Below are positions 1 to 8,475 of a DNA stretch of 20,700 nucleotides, one piece after another. The translations under genes were made by a program, and so were the position numbers. Source of the DNA: Clostridia bacterium (GTDB lineage: Bacteria; Bacillota; Peptococcia; Peptococcales; SKKY01); NCBI GenBank assembly GCA_007123515.1, contig SKKY01000116.1, positions 1 to 20,700 on the forward strand, in the 5' to 3' direction. Each line of letters opens with the position of its first letter. The stretch's first letter is position 1. The notes below the pieces were generated by a model, which ran no database searches, was not told where the DNA came from, and saw only the letters and a list, made by a program, of their open reading frames with translations.

Positions 1-1290
1 CTCAGTAATAATAATATCACCGGCAGCGATTCCGTATGTCTCATTAACCGTTTTAAAACCATTTACTGAGAGCATCGCCAGGGAAAATCCAGTTTCGCCG
101 AATTGATTAACTTTTTTGGCAGCAACATATTCTTTATCAAACCAAAATTTAAACTGTCTGTAATTTGGAAGACCTGTTAACTTATCAAAAAACGTTAGTT
201 CCGTAATACGGTTCATCAAGTAGTTAAAGCTTTTCATTGCTTGCCCGAGTTCATCCTCACTAGTAACAGTTGCACGAACAGAAAAATCTCCCCGGGTAGC
301 CTGATCCATCGTTTCTTTAAGGTATATTACCGGTTTCGTTAGTCGTATTGCTATCAGGTACGTTATTCCAATGACAACAACCAAGGAGACCACCAGTAAT
401 ATAAACAGAATTGTCAAATAATGATCTACCTGCTGATAGAGGGTCTTAGAATCGATTAAACTAACGATATAGGCTCCTTCTATCTGAGATGACTCCGTAT
501 AAAAATAATTAAGAGCTGGAGCCCCTTGTCTTTCTTCTGTAAAAAAACCTCTTGAATCAGTAAAATCATACTCAAAAGAAACATTGTCTGTTAAAATCAG
601 CGAACTGTCCGGATGTAATAAGAATTTTTCATCAAAGACAACAAACGTATCTCCTTTGAGATCACTAGTCTTATTAATAAAGAATTCATTAAGTTTTTCA
701 AGATAAATCGTTGCACCAATAATAGCCATAACCTCATCTTCATGATGCACAACATCAGCAAGAACGGTGACCGGCTTTCCGGAGAATCTTGAAATTATCG
801 GCTCAGACATCCCTGTCTGATTTCGTTCTAATACGATATCAAATTGTGTTTGTGTGGCTTTTATCGGCAGGTCAAAATCATAGTAATGAGAATACGAGTA
901 CATGTCCAGATTTGGCATGATCATAAAAACCTGCTCAAAATTACTATCATTGTTGTCCTTGAAAAATTCAAGAGCATCAACAACGTTTGTATTGTCCTTC
1001 CAGTCTTCAATAGTAACATCATTTTCAAAAAGCCTGGTGATTCCCCATTCCACCTGACCGGAGAAGGATTCAAGCATTCTTTCTCTTTCTTCAATATAAC
1101 TATCTAGAAAATCTTTTTCAAAATCAACCCGATACAAGTAGTTTTCTTCAGCCAAAGCATAGTAGTTATTTTTTACATAATTGTTGGTCATACCTAATAT
1201 AAAAAATGAAATCATTATACTTAACAGCAACAAAAACAAAATAATTTGATTTTTGATGCTTGATTTAAAAAATTCAGCAATTTTTTGCAC
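1..1290 (-). CDS. Membrane sensor: Cache-like domain, HAMP, partial GGDEF (3' end off window)
   Basis: An open frame of 430 codons runs off the left edge, so the C-terminus is missing. I read it directly from the reverse complement. It has a short cytoplasmic N-terminus, a transmembrane helix at about residues 15-34, a roughly 255-residue extracytoplasmic region resembling a double Cache ligand-binding domain, a second helix at about 291-312, a HAMP linker at about 313-365, and the start of a GGDEF domain (LTGLPN at about 369-374, AAGD near 423). Such proteins make or bind cyclic di-GMP in response to an external ligand. The GTG start at 1290 is chosen because GGGGGAG lies 4 bases upstream. 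An in-frame ATG at 1308 has no well-spaced site. The first metal-binding Asp of the GGDEF fold appears replaced (LSVNGFK where DxDxFK is usual), so the cyclase may be inactive. A downstream EAL domain cannot be excluded. Confidence 0.85.
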   Translation of the reverse strand, partial: MQKIAEFFKSSIKNQIILFLLLLSIMISFFILGMTNNYVKNNYYALAEENYLYRVDFEKDFLDSYIEERERMLESFSGQVEWGITRLFENDVTIEDWKDNTNVVDALEFFKDNNDSNFEQVFMIMPNLDMYSYSHYYDFDLPIKATQTQFDIVLERNQTGMSEPIISRFSGKPVTVLADVVHHEDEVMAIIGATIYLEKLNEFFINKTSDLKGDTFVVFDEKFLLHPDSSLILTDNVSFEYDFTDSRGFFTEERQGAPALNYFYTESSQIEGAYIVSLIDSKTLYQQVDHYLTILFILLVVSLVVVIGITYLIAIRLTKPVIYLKETMDQATRGDFSVRATVTSEDELGQAMKSFNYLMNRITELTFFDKLTGLPNYRQFKFWFDKEYVAAKKVNQFGETGFSLAMLSVNGFKTVNETYGIAAGDIIITE

Positions 1291-1326
1291 GTGACTCCCC
1301 CGCAACATCCTATTGATTACTAAAGA

Positions 1327-1356
1327 ATTATAACGCATCTTTGTATGATTATCCAA
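1327..1356 (-). promoter_or_regulatory. Sigma-A-type promoter for the GGDEF sensor gene
   Basis: On the minus strand, TTGGAT (1356-1351) and a perfect TATAAT (1332-1327) are separated by 18 bases. They lie about 37 bases upstream of the GTG start. The element is back to back with the promoter of the plus-strand gene. Confidence 0.6.
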
Positions 1357-1398
1357 TAAAACAATAACATATTTATATATTCAGCTTCTAAAAAAATA

Positions 1399-1427
1399 TT
1401 GTATACATTGTCCATAAGCTTTATACT
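1399..1427 (+). promoter_or_regulatory. Sigma-A-type promoter for the glutamate-synthase-family gene
   Basis: TTGTAT (1399-1404), a 17-base spacer and TATACT (1422-1427) form a good housekeeping promoter. Transcription would start near 1434, giving a leader of about 58 bases. I saw no riboswitch fold in that leader. Confidence 0.6.
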
Positions 1428-1491
1428 TTTTAATTTTTTTAGTACATTACTACTATGGCTTAATGTATAAATTATGAATGGGGGAATTCAA

Positions 1492-3132
1492 ATGATCGAA
1501 TGGCCAAAAACAAATGATGCACTCGGCACGGTAAATCGTGGTAACAACTGCGAGTCCGGCTTATGTACGCTTTGCCGAGCGGATTGTGTGGGTAAATGTG
1601 AAAACTTTTTATCCAGCTTAAAAGGAAGAAAATTATTATACCCGAGAGACTTTGGAATCATCACATCCGGAAGCAGAAATACGACTCACGTCGGTGCTTC
1701 TTATAACTCACTGAGAATCGATGGTTTCAACTACGGATCTCATCAATTACCGGAGGGTATCTCAAATTCTAATGATGACTGTATTTTCCCGAATGTCAGC
1801 ATTGAAACAGAGTTTGGTAAAAAAGTAAAAACTAAGGCAAGAATACCTATTATGACCGGCGCTTTAGGCTCTACCTTTATTGCAGCTAAATACTGGGAGT
1901 CTTTTGCTATTGGTGCTTCTTTAGTAGGTTTTCCTGTTGTAGTTGGAGAAAACGTAGTCGGTGTTGACCGGGAGGCCGTTTTAGAAAACGGAAGAATTAC
2001 CAAAGCACCAGAACTTGACAGAAGAATTGACACGTATCTTAAATACTATGACGGCTACGGCGGTATTATTGTTCAGCTAAACGTAGAAGATACCAGAAAC
2101 GGTGTCGCAGAATACATCAGCGAAAAGTACGGTAACCAGGTTATTGTTGAATTAAAATGGGGGCAGGGCGCTAAAAATATCGGTGGAGAAATCCAGGTAA
2201 GCAGCATTGACTATGCGAAATTCCTTAAAGACCGTGGCTATGTAGTAGACCCGGATCCAACATGTCCTGAGGTTATCGAAGGATATGAGCACGGTGCCAT
2301 TAAGGCTTTTGCCCGTCACAGCCGTCTTGGTTTCACAGATCTTAATGAAGTGGATAAGGTCCGCGAAGACTTTATGAACTCCGTTAAATACCTCCGCTCC
2401 CTTGGCTTTGACAGAATCACATTAAAAACTGGCTCTTATGGCATGGAGGCACTAGCTATGGCCATTAAGTTTGCCTCTGAAGCAGAACTTGATTTATTGA
2501 CCATTGATGGTTCAGGTGGCGGAACGGGTATGAGTCCCTGGAATATGATGGAAACTTGGGGTGTTCCTTCGCTTCATCTTCACGCAAAAGCTTATGAGTA
2601 CACAGCTATGTTAGCTGCAGAAGGTAAGCCGGTTACGGAACTTTCCTTTGGTGGCGGACTAGCCAGAGAAGATCATATGTTTAAAGCTCTTGCTCTTGGT
2701 GCTCCTTATGCCAAACTAATCTGTATGGGCAGAGGCGTAATGATTCCGGGATACATCGGTGCAAACATTGAAGGTGTATTGCATCCTGAGCGTAAAGAAA
2801 CCGTTAATGGTCTTTGGGACAAGTTACCGCCAAGTGTAAAAGAACACGGTGAAACAGCTGATTCAATTTTTGCCGGATACTATGATGTACAGGCTAAGGT
2901 CGGAAGAGATGAAATGAAAAATATTCCCTACGGTGCGATTGCAATGTGGAACCTTTGCGATAAACTTGGTGCAGGTCTGCAGCAGTTTATGTGTGGAGCT
3001 CGTAAATTCTCATTATCCGGAATTGCCAGAGAAGATATCATGTCTGCTAACAGAGAGACAGAAGAGATTACTAAAATTCCTTTCGTAACTGATAAAGGCG
3101 ATGAATTTGCCAGAAAAATTCTTAAAGACTAA
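1492..3132 (+). CDS. FMN-binding glutamate synthase family protein (stand-alone GltB-type synthase domain)
   Basis: The 546-residue protein matches the central FMN/synthase domain of glutamate synthase large subunits (COG0069 type). Glycine-rich FMN and phosphate-binding segments are visible (GSGGGTGMSPW near residue 340, SFGGGLAREDHMFKALALGA at about 384-403). There is no N-terminal glutamine amidotransferase domain, so it is not a complete NADPH-GltB. An ATG at 1474 would give 552 residues, but GGGGGAA sits 8 bases before the ATG at 1492, which I prefer. The N-terminus carries five clustered cysteines (C20, C25, C28, C32, C36, including CTLCRADCVGKC) that could bind an Fe-S cluster. The canonical Cys cluster after the FMN site of GltB is not present; only CMGRG is seen there. 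It appears to be monocistronic, with its own promoter and a terminator just after the stop. The true substrate is uncertain; glutamate synthesis is only the family-level guess. Confidence 0.88.
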   Translation: MIEWPKTNDALGTVNRGNNCESGLCTLCRADCVGKCENFLSSLKGRKLLYPRDFGIITSGSRNTTHVGASYNSLRIDGFNYGSHQLPEGISNSNDDCIFPNVSIETEFGKKVKTKARIPIMTGALGSTFIAAKYWESFAIGASLVGFPVVVGENVVGVDREAVLENGRITKAPELDRRIDTYLKYYDGYGGIIVQLNVEDTRNGVAEYISEKYGNQVIVELKWGQGAKNIGGEIQVSSIDYAKFLKDRGYVVDPDPTCPEVIEGYEHGAIKAFARHSRLGFTDLNEVDKVREDFMNSVKYLRSLGFDRITLKTGSYGMEALAMAIKFASEAELDLLTIDGSGGGTGMSPWNMMETWGVPSLHLHAKAYEYTAMLAAEGKPVTELSFGGGLAREDHMFKALALGAPYAKLICMGRGVMIPGYIGANIEGVLHPERKETVNGLWDKLPPSVKEHGETADSIFAGYYDVQAKVGRDEMKNIPYGAIAMWNLCDKLGAGLQQFMCGARKFSLSGIAREDIMSANRETEEITKIPFVTDKGDEFARKILKD

Positions 3133-3139
3133 AAAAAGC

Positions 3140-3167
3140 AGCCTCCGGATGATTCCATTCGGAGGCT
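3140..3167. terminator. Bidirectional intrinsic terminator between convergent genes
   Basis: An 11-bp stem (3140-3150 with 3157-3167, one G-U pair) closes a 6-base loop. It is followed by a T-rich run on the plus strand and by a run of seven T on the minus strand. It lies between the plus-strand glutamate-synthase-family gene and the minus-strand antiporter gene, so it can stop transcripts from both sides. Confidence 0.9.
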
Positions 3168-3171
3168 ATTT

Positions 3172-4317
3172 TTATTCTATTCTTTTTACACTGACACTTT
3201 TAGCTATAGAGGGTGCCTTAGAGAAAAAATAAGTCCCGATCAAGGCGGTAATCAAAACATAAACTCCACCAAACACCTTCAACTGAGCACCGCCGAGGCT
3301 TGCTATGATAATAGAAAATTCTCCTCTTTGAATCAAAGAGAACCCTGCCCTTGTTGCAACTTTTTTTGTCAATCCGAAAAGTTGTCCTCCATAATAGCCT
3401 ACTATGATTTTACCAATAACTGACAGGATAATCAGAGTCACCAGCATACCAATATAGGGGACTCCTTCTCCAAGATTAATACTTGTTCCGAACCAAAAAA
3501 AGAAAAAAGGTAAAGTCAGATCTCTTATCGGAAAGACCACATGTTCAAGCTCACGTGATTTTCCGGATTCCGATAACATAACACCTGCTAAAAAAGCTCC
3601 AAGGATCTCAGAAAGCCCCAGATAAAGGGCAAATCCAGCATAAAGGAGAGCTATCCCCACAGAAAAGAGAGGCATGAAATCCTTTTCCAAATATTTGGAG
3701 ATGAATTTTGACATCTTTCTAAACCCATAAAATCCAATGATCACAGCACCAACTATCAGTAAAATAATCTTAACTAATAGCGTCACAATCATGCCTGCAC
3801 TGAATTGATCACCAACACTTAATCCCACCAGTAATGATACAACAATTGGAGCTACAAGATCTTCAAAAATTAACAGTGCCAAAATAAATTCTGTTTCCTG
3901 ATTGGCCAGCCGTTTTTTTTCCTCAAGTAGTTTTGCTGTAATCGAAGAGCTTGAGGCATATGCAATTCCGCCTACAACAAGTGAGCTGATAATATCCAGG
4001 GAAAAAGCTCTTGCAACAATAAAGGCCAAAACCAGGTTTAAGGTCACATCCATCAGTCCCGCAGGCCAAACTTTTTTTCCTATCTCTATTACCTTCGAAA
4101 TAGGAAATTCCATTCCCAAAACGAAGAATAATAGGACAATCCCGACCTCTGCGACTAAGTGTAGAATCGTATCATCTGTCATATAAGTTCCGGCAATCAC
4201 ACCGAATAAAATAATAAGCAAAACAGAAGGAAAACTAACTCTCTGGCTTGCATAAGCAATTCCAAAAAATGCGGATAATAAAATCCCCGCTAATAAAAGA
4301 AAGGGAATCGATTCCAT
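3172..4317 (-). CDS. khtU: Cation:proton antiporter, CPA2 family, KhtU-like
   Basis: This is an integral membrane protein of 381 residues, almost entirely hydrophobic, with about a dozen predicted membrane segments. It resembles the monovalent cation:proton antiporter-2 family (KefB/KhtU), which exports K+ (or Na+) in exchange for protons. Typical family stretches include VGIVLLFFVLGMEF near residue 58, a Ser-rich crossing (ASSSSITAKLLEE near 121) and ALLIFEDLVAP near 146. It has no C-terminal RCK/TrkA-N domain of its own, unlike KefB/KefC. That fits a two-gene system in which the preceding gene supplies the regulatory RCK_C subunit, 18 bases upstream. B. subtilis KhtU is the closest known arrangement (khtT then khtU). 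The ATG start has AGAGG 7-8 bases upstream. The stop codon lies only a few bases from the shared terminator. Ion specificity cannot be read from the sequence. Confidence 0.87.
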   Translation of the reverse strand: MESIPFLLLAGILLSAFFGIAYASQRVSFPSVLLIILFGVIAGTYMTDDTILHLVAEVGIVLLFFVLGMEFPISKVIEIGKKVWPAGLMDVTLNLVLAFIVARAFSLDIISSLVVGGIAYASSSSITAKLLEEKKRLANQETEFILALLIFEDLVAPIVVSLLVGLSVGDQFSAGMIVTLLVKIILLIVGAVIIGFYGFRKMSKFISKYLEKDFMPLFSVGIALLYAGFALYLGLSEILGAFLAGVMLSESGKSRELEHVVFPIRDLTLPFFFFWFGTSINLGEGVPYIGMLVTLIILSVIGKIIVGYYGGQLFGLTKKVATRAGFSLIQRGEFSIIIASLGGAQLKVFGGVYVLITALIGTYFFSKAPSIAKSVSVKRIE

Positions 4318-4335
4318 AAAATAACCTCTTTCTTC

Positions 4336-4830
4336 TTAGGATTCTTTTCTGATTTTACAAAGATTTTCAAGATCTTTAATCGGCTCTCTTTTACCAATGA
4401 CCATTAAAATATCTCCGGATAATATCTTTTCAGAGGAATCTGGATTAGGGATAAAATCATCGCCCCTTTCAATGCCTACAATCGTAACTTTCGCATCTTT
4501 CCTTATGCCCGACTCAGCAATAGTGGAATTAACAAAGCAGACCTCATCATTAACCGGAAACCAATTTAAACGAATTTTTTTGCTTATTAGCTCCATCCTG
4601 TCGTCAGGTATTGGCTGATAATCAACACCTAACAAGATAGCTCCTAATTGCCTAGACTCTTCATCGGAAATTTCAACGTTAAATATTGGTTCATCATCAT
4701 CAGGATCATCAAATAAATAGATCTCTCTTTGCCCGTGATTATGAGTAACTACAACAAGGTTATGACCTGTTGCCATATCAAGAGAATATTTCCTGCCAAT
4801 ACCGGGCAAATCACAAGTTTTAAATTTCAT
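4336..4830 (-). CDS. khtT: Antiporter regulatory subunit with C-terminal RCK_C (TrkA-C) domain, KhtT-like
   Basis: The 164-residue cytoplasmic protein has the same length and layout as B. subtilis KhtT. An N-terminal domain of about 75 residues opens with LPGIGRKYSLD and contains the GHNLVVVTHNHGQREIYLFD strand region. An RCK_C ligand-binding domain follows (about 85-155; VTIVGIERGDDFIPNPD and LSGDILMVIGKR are typical). In B. subtilis KhtT gates the membrane subunit KhtU and is inhibited by cyclic di-AMP. Whether this copy binds that nucleotide is inference. The strong AGGAGG site 6 bases before the ATG fixes the start. It is first in a two-gene operon with the antiporter, which supports the pairing. 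The leader is short, so a ydaO-type cyclic di-AMP riboswitch is not evident. Confidence 0.85.
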   Translation of the reverse strand: MKFKTCDLPGIGRKYSLDMATGHNLVVVTHNHGQREIYLFDDPDDDEPIFNVEISDEESRQLGAILLGVDYQPIPDDRMELISKKIRLNWFPVNDEVCFVNSTIAESGIRKDAKVTIVGIERGDDFIPNPDSSEKILSGDILMVIGKREPIKDLENLCKIRKES

Positions 4831-4894
4831 AGTAAACCTCCTCTTATACTATATTTAGACCTCAGTTAAAGAATCATTTCTTTTTATCAGAATT

Positions 4895-4928
4895 ATAATA
4901 GAGTCCGAAGTGATCCGGACTCTATTAT
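4895..4928 (-). terminator. Strong hairpin after nifJ, probable terminator
   Basis: A perfect 13-bp inverted repeat (4895-4907 with 4916-4928, 8-base loop) lies 28 bases after the nifJ stop codon, in the gap before khtT. The minus-strand sequence after the stem begins AATTCTG, which is only weakly T-rich, so termination may be inefficient. Alternatively it is an mRNA 3'-end stabiliser. Confidence 0.65.
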
Positions 4929-4955
4929 TATAACATCATTATTTTTTTTTTTAAC

Positions 4956-7900
4956 CTATTTCAAAAAATTCATATATCTCTGATATTTTTCTTTGGCACT
5001 GACTTCGGCTTTTTCAAATAACTCTTCAGCCAAATCCGGGAATGTTTTAAAGAGTGATGCATAGCGAATTTCACTTAAGAGGAATTCTTTAAAACTTGCT
5101 GTCGGCTCTTTAGAGTCCATAACAAAAGGATTTTTTCCTTCTTCTTTTAATAATGGATTATATCTCCAAAGATGCCAGTAGCCTGCCTCTACCGCTTTTT
5201 TCATTTGCTCAACGTTTTTATCCATTCCAGCCATAATACCATGATTAATACAAGGTGCATAAGCAATGATGACCGAAGGACCAGGATAACTTTCTGCCTC
5301 TTTTATTGCTTTTATCGTCTGGTTCATATTTGCACCAAAAGCAATCTGCGCCACATACACATGACCATAGGAAGTCGCCATAATACCAAGATCTTTTTTG
5401 GCAACTTTCTTGCCGGAAGCCGCAAACTTAGCTACTGCAGCTGCAGGAGTGGCCTTTGAGGCCTGTCCACCTGTATTAGAGTAGACTTCTGTATCATAAA
5501 CAAAGATATTAATATCTTCACCGCTGGCTATTACATGATCAAGTCCACCGAATCCGATATCATAAGCCCATCCGTCACCACCAAATACCCAGTGAGATTT
5601 CTTAGTCAGGAAGTCTTCTCTTTCAAGTACTTCTTGAGCCAGAGGATGTTCCAATTTTTGTAATGCTGCTACAAGTTTCGGCTTTAACTCAACAGTAGTA
5701 TCACTGTGATTAAAGTTTTCAATAAAGTTATTGATTTCCTCATTTATTCCTTCATCACTGCTTTCTTTAGCAATGGTTTCAAGCTTCATCTGCAAACTTT
5801 CTCTGATTTTTTGGTTTGCCAGTAAAATCCCTAATCCAAACTCAGCATTATCCTCAAACAGGGAGTTAGCCCAGGCAGGACCTTTGCCTTCAGCGTTAGT
5901 TGTGTACGGTGAACTCGGGTATGATCCGCCCCAGATTGAACTACAACCTGTTGCATTGGCAATCGTCATTCTGTCTCCATACAACTGGGTAATCAACTTA
6001 ACATAAGGGGTTTCTCCACACCCGGCACATGCACCTGAGAACTCTATTAGTGGTTTGCAAAACTGTGAGCCTTTAATCGAATCTTTTTTCACCAACGTAT
6101 CTTTGATGGATATTTGTTTAACAGCGAAATTCCAATTTGGTATTTGCTCCGTTTGTGTCTCAAACGGTTTCATAACCAGCGCTTTCTGTGGCGCCGGACA
6201 AACTCTCTCACAGCTCATACAACCGGTACAGTCTTCAATGGTTACCTGCATTCTGTAATCATGACCCTCCAGGGCTTTTCCGGTGGCTGGAATGGTTGTA
6301 AAGGACTCAGGCGCCTTTTCCTTTTCTTCCTGATTCAATAGAAACGGTCTGATCGCTGCATGAGGACAAACAAAGGAACATTGTCCACACTGAATGCAAT
6401 TTTCAGATTGCCATTCCGGAACATAGACTGCAATGCTTCTTTTTTCATAAGCAGCTGTTCCAAGAGGAAGTGTTCCGTCCTCTCTTCCGACAAACGCGCT
6501 GACAGGAAGTTTATCTCCTGCTAATGCATTAACCGGATTCGCGATGTTCTTAACAAAATCAGGAACATCCGATTGATCTTCCTGAACATCATCCGCAAGG
6601 TCAGCCCAACTTTGAGGAACTTCAATTTTCACAAGATTTTCAATCGAGAGATCTACAGCTTTATGGTTCATTTCTACAATTTTCTCACCTTTGCTGCCAT
6701 AACTCTTTACAATGGCATCTTTTAAATAGGCAATTGACTCTTCCATCGGAATAACTTCTGCCAAATAGAAGAATACCGTTTGCATAATCATATTGATTCT
6801 GTTGCCTAAGCCAATCTTTCTGGCGATATTAGCAGCATCGATGATATAGAATTTTGCATTTTGTTTAGCTAATTCTTTTTTAACACTGTTAGGAAGACTA
6901 TTCTCTATTTCTTCTTTCGACCAGGTTGTGTTTAAAACAAAAACACCCTCTTTTGACAGTCCCTCAGCAACATGGTATTTCGTGAGGTAGGATTGCTTAT
7001 GACAACCGATATAGTCTGCATTATTAATTAAGTACGAAGACTTAATTGGTTTTTTACCAAAACGCAAATGAGAAACCGTAACACCGCCTGATTTCTTGGA
7101 ATCATAGGAGAAGTATCCTTGTGCGTAAAGATCAGTGTTATCACCAATAATTTTAATCGCATCTTTATTGGCACCAACGGTACCATCTGAACCGAGACCC
7201 CAGAATTTACATCTTTTAGTCCCTTCCGGCTCTGATTTAATGGCTTCTGTAATATCCAGACTGGTATGAGTTACATCATCAATGATCCCAACTGTAAAGC
7301 CATTCTTTGGCTCAGCAGAAGCTAGATTATCATACACAGCTTTTACATGATCCGTTGAAAATTCTTTAGAACCAAGACCGTAACGACCACCAATCACCAG
7401 CGGTCTTTCTTCTCTGTCATAAAACAGTGCTTTTACATCTTTATACATGCTCTCCCCAAAAGAAGTCGGATCCTTAGAGCGATCGAGTACTGAGATTCTT
7501 TTTACATTCTTTGGAAGTGCTTCAAAGAAATACTTCTCAGAAAACGGTTTATATAAATGTACTTTTAATAAGCCCACTTTATATCCATTATTATTTAAAT
7601 AATCAATGGTTTCTTCTATGACACTGGTTGATGAACCCATAGAAATAATAATATTTTCAGCTTCCGGATCTCCGTAGTAAACAAACGGAGCATAGCTTCT
7701 GCCGGTCACTTCTGAAATTTTCTGCATATAATCGTTAACAATATCAGCAACTTTTGAATAGTAGTTGTTTGATACTTCCTTACCCTGGAAAAAGACATCC
7801 GGATTCTGAGCGGTTCCTCTTGTTACAGGATGATCAGGGTTTAAGGCTCTGTCTCTAAATTCTTTTAAAGCTTCTTTATCAAGCAGTTCAGCAAAAGTAT

Positions 7901-8465
7901 CGTAACTGATTTCTTCAACTTTTTGTACTTCATGACTGGTTCTGAAACCATCAAAGAAGTGGATAAACGGTATTCTTGATTTGATGGATGCTAAATGTGC
8001 AATACCACCAAGATCCATTACTTCCTGGACACTTCCGGAAGCAATCATCGCAAATCCTGTCTGGTTACAGGCCATAATATCTGAATGGTCACCAAAAATA
8101 GACAGGGCATGTCCGGCTACCGCTCTGGCACTGACATGAAATACGCCCGGCAGTAATTCTCCGGAAATTTTATACATATTAGGAATCATTAATAACAATC
8201 CCTGCGAGGCTGTATACGTAGACGTTAATGCTCCGGCGGCTAACGAACCGTGAACAGCTCCGGCGGCTCCGGCCTCTGACTGCATTTCTACAACACTAAC
8301 GGTTTGTCCGAAAATGTTTTTCTTTCCGTTTGCACTCCACTGATCAACAAATTCTGCCATATCAGAAGAAGGGGTTATCGGATAAATAGCAGCAACCTCA
8401 GTAAAAGCATACGAAACATAGGCTGCTGCCGTATTTCCATCCATAGTTTTAAATGTCGAACTCAT
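4956..8465 (-). CDS. nifJ: Pyruvate:ferredoxin (flavodoxin) oxidoreductase, single-chain
   Basis: The 1169-residue protein has the full length of single-chain PFOR. It interconverts pyruvate plus CoA with acetyl-CoA and CO2, passing electrons to ferredoxin; in acetogens it can also run towards pyruvate. Visible parts are the N-terminal pyrimidine-binding domain (YPITPSSDMAE near residue 30), two 4Fe-4S ferredoxin motifs (CIQCGQCSFVCP at about 690-701 and CTGCMSCERVCP near 747), a further Cys pair (CAGCGETP), and the thiamine-diphosphate domain (GDGWAYDIGFGG near 960, followed by YSNTGGQASKATP). No key residue looks lost. The start has AGGAGT upstream, and that site overlaps the TAG stop of the preceding gene, giving a gap of only 10 bases and likely translational coupling. 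The gene ends the yerC / hisA-like / nifJ unit. Confidence 0.97.
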   Translation of the reverse strand: MSSTFKTMDGNTAAAYVSYAFTEVAAIYPITPSSDMAEFVDQWSANGKKNIFGQTVSVVEMQSEAGAAGAVHGSLAAGALTSTYTASQGLLLMIPNMYKISGELLPGVFHVSARAVAGHALSIFGDHSDIMACNQTGFAMIASGSVQEVMDLGGIAHLASIKSRIPFIHFFDGFRTSHEVQKVEEISYDTFAELLDKEALKEFRDRALNPDHPVTRGTAQNPDVFFQGKEVSNNYYSKVADIVNDYMQKISEVTGRSYAPFVYYGDPEAENIIISMGSSTSVIEETIDYLNNNGYKVGLLKVHLYKPFSEKYFFEALPKNVKRISVLDRSKDPTSFGESMYKDVKALFYDREERPLVIGGRYGLGSKEFSTDHVKAVYDNLASAEPKNGFTVGIIDDVTHTSLDITEAIKSEPEGTKRCKFWGLGSDGTVGANKDAIKIIGDNTDLYAQGYFSYDSKKSGGVTVSHLRFGKKPIKSSYLINNADYIGCHKQSYLTKYHVAEGLSKEGVFVLNTTWSKEEIENSLPNSVKKELAKQNAKFYIIDAANIARKIGLGNRINMIMQTVFFYLAEVIPMEESIAYLKDAIVKSYGSKGEKIVEMNHKAVDLSIENLVKIEVPQSWADLADDVQEDQSDVPDFVKNIANPVNALAGDKLPVSAFVGREDGTLPLGTAAYEKRSIAVYVPEWQSENCIQCGQCSFVCPHAAIRPFLLNQEEKEKAPESFTTIPATGKALEGHDYRMQVTIEDCTGCMSCERVCPAPQKALVMKPFETQTEQIPNWNFAVKQISIKDTLVKKDSIKGSQFCKPLIEFSGACAGCGETPYVKLITQLYGDRMTIANATGCSSIWGGSYPSSPYTTNAEGKGPAWANSLFEDNAEFGLGILLANQKIRESLQMKLETIAKESSDEGINEEINNFIENFNHSDTTVELKPKLVAALQKLEHPLAQEVLEREDFLTKKSHWVFGGDGWAYDIGFGGLDHVIASGEDINIFVYDTEVYSNTGGQASKATPAAAVAKFAASGKKVAKKDLGIMATSYGHVYVAQIAFGANMNQTIKAIKEAESYPGPSVIIAYAPCINHGIMAGMDKNVEQMKKAVEAGYWHLWRYNPLLKEEGKNPFVMDSKEPTASFKEFLLSEIRYASLFKTFPDLAEELFEKAEVSAKEKYQRYMNFLK

Positions 8466-8475
8466 ATTATCACTC

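Noticed and set aside
844..1107. Plus-strand open frame of 87 codons opposite the GGDEF sensor gene
   Set aside because: It lies antisense to a coding region with clear domain structure, has no good ribosome binding site, and resembles no known protein; it is a shadow frame.
1474..1491. Upstream ATG for the glutamate-synthase-family gene
   Set aside because: The codons between the two ATGs form the ribosome binding site GGGGGAA for the ATG at 1492, so the upstream start is unlikely.
4831..4894. Cyclic di-AMP (ydaO-type) riboswitch before khtT
   Set aside because: The space between the nifJ hairpin and the khtT ribosome binding site is too short for this large aptamer, and I recognised no conserved elements.
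4942..4952. Run of eleven T just after the nifJ stop
   Set aside because: It would be a T-run for a plus-strand terminator, but no plus-strand gene reads into it. On the minus strand it is an A-run before the hairpin, which is common in terminators. I do not treat it as a separate element.
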